In this document: positions 3,873 to 5,111 of the stretch, one piece after another
Position numbering within the stretch: the first letter of the stretch is position 1
Layout: each line of letters begins with the position of its first letter
DNA from: Actinomycetota bacterium
Lineage (GTDB): Bacteria; Actinomycetota; Thermoleophilia; Solirubrobacterales; Solirubrobacteraceae
Assembly: GCA_005883905.1 (NCBI GenBank)
Contig: VAYD01000267.1
Span: 1-5,111 of the forward strand
Reading direction: 5' to 3'
Length of the DNA stretch: 5,111 bases
Position numbers and translations under genes: made by a program
The notes under the pieces: model-generated
Told to the model about the DNA's origin: nothing
The model's input: only the letters and a program-made list of their open reading frames with translations
The model's database searches: none

Positions 3873-5111
3873 TCAGTACCCGAGGCGCTCGAGGCGCTCG
3901 CGCTCTGCCTTGCGCTTTGCCTCGCGCTCGTCCTTGCGGCGGCGCTCGCGCTCCTTGCGGTCCTCGTCCTGGTCGTCGAGGCCGATGATGCGGATCGTCG
4001 GCGAGAAGCTGCCGTCCTGTGCGCCTCCTCGCGCGACACGCGCTCGCGGCGCGGACCGCGGTCGCCACCCTCGCGGCGGCGGCCGCCCGAGCGGCCCTCG
4101 CCCCCCTCGCGGCGCGGCCCGCGGCCCCGGCCGCGGCGCTCGCCGCGGTCGTCGTCGGGGCGCACGAGGCCCTTGATCTCGCGCACGGGCGTCGCGGCGA
4201 GACGAACCCAGGCGTTGAAGGTGGGGTCGCCGGGCTTGAGGCCCATCGATGCGTCACAGCAGACGACGGCCCACTTCTTCGGGTTTCCGTCGTCGTCGCG
4301 CTTGGGCTGCAGCGCCTGGCGGACGATGTCGGCGCCACCGACGCGCTCGATCGCGGCGGCCAGGCGCGCCTGGCGGCGCGCGGGCGTCTCGTCGGCAAGC
4401 GGCGGCTCGGCCTGCTCCTCGGCGGCGGGCTGCGGCTCGGCGGCGGGCTGCTCCTCCGCGGCAGGCTGCGCCTCGGCGCCGGCCTCCTCCGCGGCAGGTG
4501 CCTCGGCCGGTTCCTCGGGCACCGAACCGGCCTCGACCGGCATCGCAGCCTCGATGGCCTCGAGGGCCTGGGCCTCCGTGGGCTGCGTCTCGGTCGCCTC
4601 CGGCTCGGCCTGCGGCTCCTGGGGCGCCGCGGTCTCCTCGGCCTGTGGCTTCTCCTTGGGCGGCTGCCGGCTGCCGCGCAGCTCGTTCAGGCGGGCGAAG
4701 AACGCCCGGCGATGCTTCTCCGCGGCGTTGGGCCGCTTGCGGCGCGGCCGGCGCGGATCCTGAAGGCGTTTGATGACCGCGATCGGCGGCGGCTTCTCCT
4801 CGGCCATCCCGACGATCTTGGGTCCGACGCGCGGCTGCTCCGTGTCGATCGGCGGCGGAGCGGGCGGCGTCTCGGCCTCGACAGGCGGATCGGCGGGCCG
4901 AACCTCCTCGGCGGGCGCCTCGGGCTGCGGAGCAGCCTCGGCCGCAGAGGCCTCCTCAGCGGGCGTCTCGGGCTCCGGCGCAGCATCGGCCGCGGGCGCC
5001 TGCTCGGCAGGCGCGTCCGGCTCGGGACCAGCCTCGGCCGCGGGCGCCTCCGCGGTAGGTGCCTCTGGCTCCGGCGCCGCCTCGGCTGCGGGCGCCTCAG
5101 GCTCCGGAGCA
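3873..5111 (-). CDS. Acidic-repeat / RGG-rich hypothetical protein, 5'-partial, frameshifted
   Basis: Family not recognised. The frame is open from the right edge, so the start is outside; ATG at 4807 is probably internal. Order: Ala/Pro/Glu 16-residue repeats (codons in 4904-5095); a basic segment (IKRLQDPRRPRRKRPNAAEKHRRAFFARL); a second acidic low-complexity stretch; a possibly folded core (about 4150-4390) with IERVGGADIVRQAL and KKWAVVCCDASMGLKPGDPTFNAW; an Arg/Gly-rich stretch (4040-4147); and a charged helical tail ending ERLERLGY at stop 3873-3875. The tail is in a different frame. Near 4019-4021 the reading moves back one base (CAC to CAG), since beyond it the original frame turns to Ser/Thr/Arg-rich sequence with poor third-position GC and stops at 3809. 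No slippery heptamer is visible, so a one-base deletion or sequence error is likeliest. Arg/Gly and charge patterning suggest nucleic-acid binding (inference). Confidence 0.7.
4040..4147 (-). other. Arg/Gly-rich (RGG-like) segment of the hypothetical protein
   Basis: About 36 codons encode RGRGRGPRREGG-type sequence with repeated RREGG/RRREGG units. Such stretches are disordered and often bind RNA in other proteins. It links the putative core to the charged tail and lies just before the frameshift. Confidence 0.7.
4904..5095 (-). repeat. Four 48-bp in-frame tandem repeats (16-residue units)
   Basis: Units at 5095-5048, 5047-5000, 4999-4952 and 4951-4904 encode APAAEAAPEPEAPTAE, APAAEAGPEPDAPAEQ, APAADAAPEPETPAEE and ASAAEAAPQPEAPAEE. 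A partial unit continues to the window edge. Third-position differences between units show they have diverged under coding constraint. The product is a flexible acidic linker. Confidence 0.88.

Noticed and set aside
3309..4763. Long plus-strand open frame
   Set aside because: It runs through two repeat copies and antisense to the acidic-repeat gene. Its Ala/Ser-rich translation is the mirror of the repetitive GC-rich minus-strand codons.
4904..5095. CRISPR array
   Set aside because: The 48-bp units are contiguous, in frame and coding, with no alternation of constant repeats and unique spacers.

Overview
The window is high-GC DNA from an actinobacterium. GC-rich third codon positions, a tmRNA tag of the actinobacterial ADSH...YALAA type, a GAF-LuxR regulator, a MarR-GNAT fusion and two -10 boxes placed for leaderless transcripts all fit. 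Thermoleophilia (Solirubrobacterales-like) is my best guess from the gene families, but this is inference and no marker here settles it.

Left part (1-1600). The 3' end of a GAF/LuxR-type regulator gene (+) converges on ssrA, the tmRNA gene (-), with a hairpin between them. The regulator seems to lack the first helix of its DNA-binding domain. A pyridoxamine-phosphate-oxidase-like flavoprotein gene (-) lies just upstream of ssrA, and the likely ssrA -10 box sits in its last codons.

Middle (1600-3210). The flavoprotein gene is divergent from a MarR-GNAT fusion gene (+). The gap of about 26 bp holds a 5-6-5 inverted repeat covering the -10 box of the fusion gene, as expected for MarR-type autoregulation. 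A RimJ/RimL-type GNAT gene (-) converges on the fusion gene.

Right part (2506-3865) holds the most unusual feature: three direct, diverged copies (A, B, C) of an element of about 200 bp that I do not recognise. All share a 17-nt invariant block, an 11-nt block and complementary ends that can form a long imperfect stem. Copy A fills the gap between the two convergent acetyltransferase genes and supplies the stop codons of both. Copy B lies just upstream of the GNAT gene. Copy C abuts the 3' end of the last gene. Between B and C are about 230 bp without a credible gene but with perfect inverted repeats.

Right edge (3873-5111). A 5'-truncated minus-strand gene encodes a low-complexity protein: a 16-residue acidic Ala/Pro/Glu repeat, a small possibly folded core, an Arg/Gly-rich stretch and a charged helical tail. 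The tail is in another frame from the rest, so the gene carries a one-base frameshift near 4020, either real or a sequence error.

The genes do not form one pathway. The window is a set of small regulatory and housekeeping units separated by a local repeat family.
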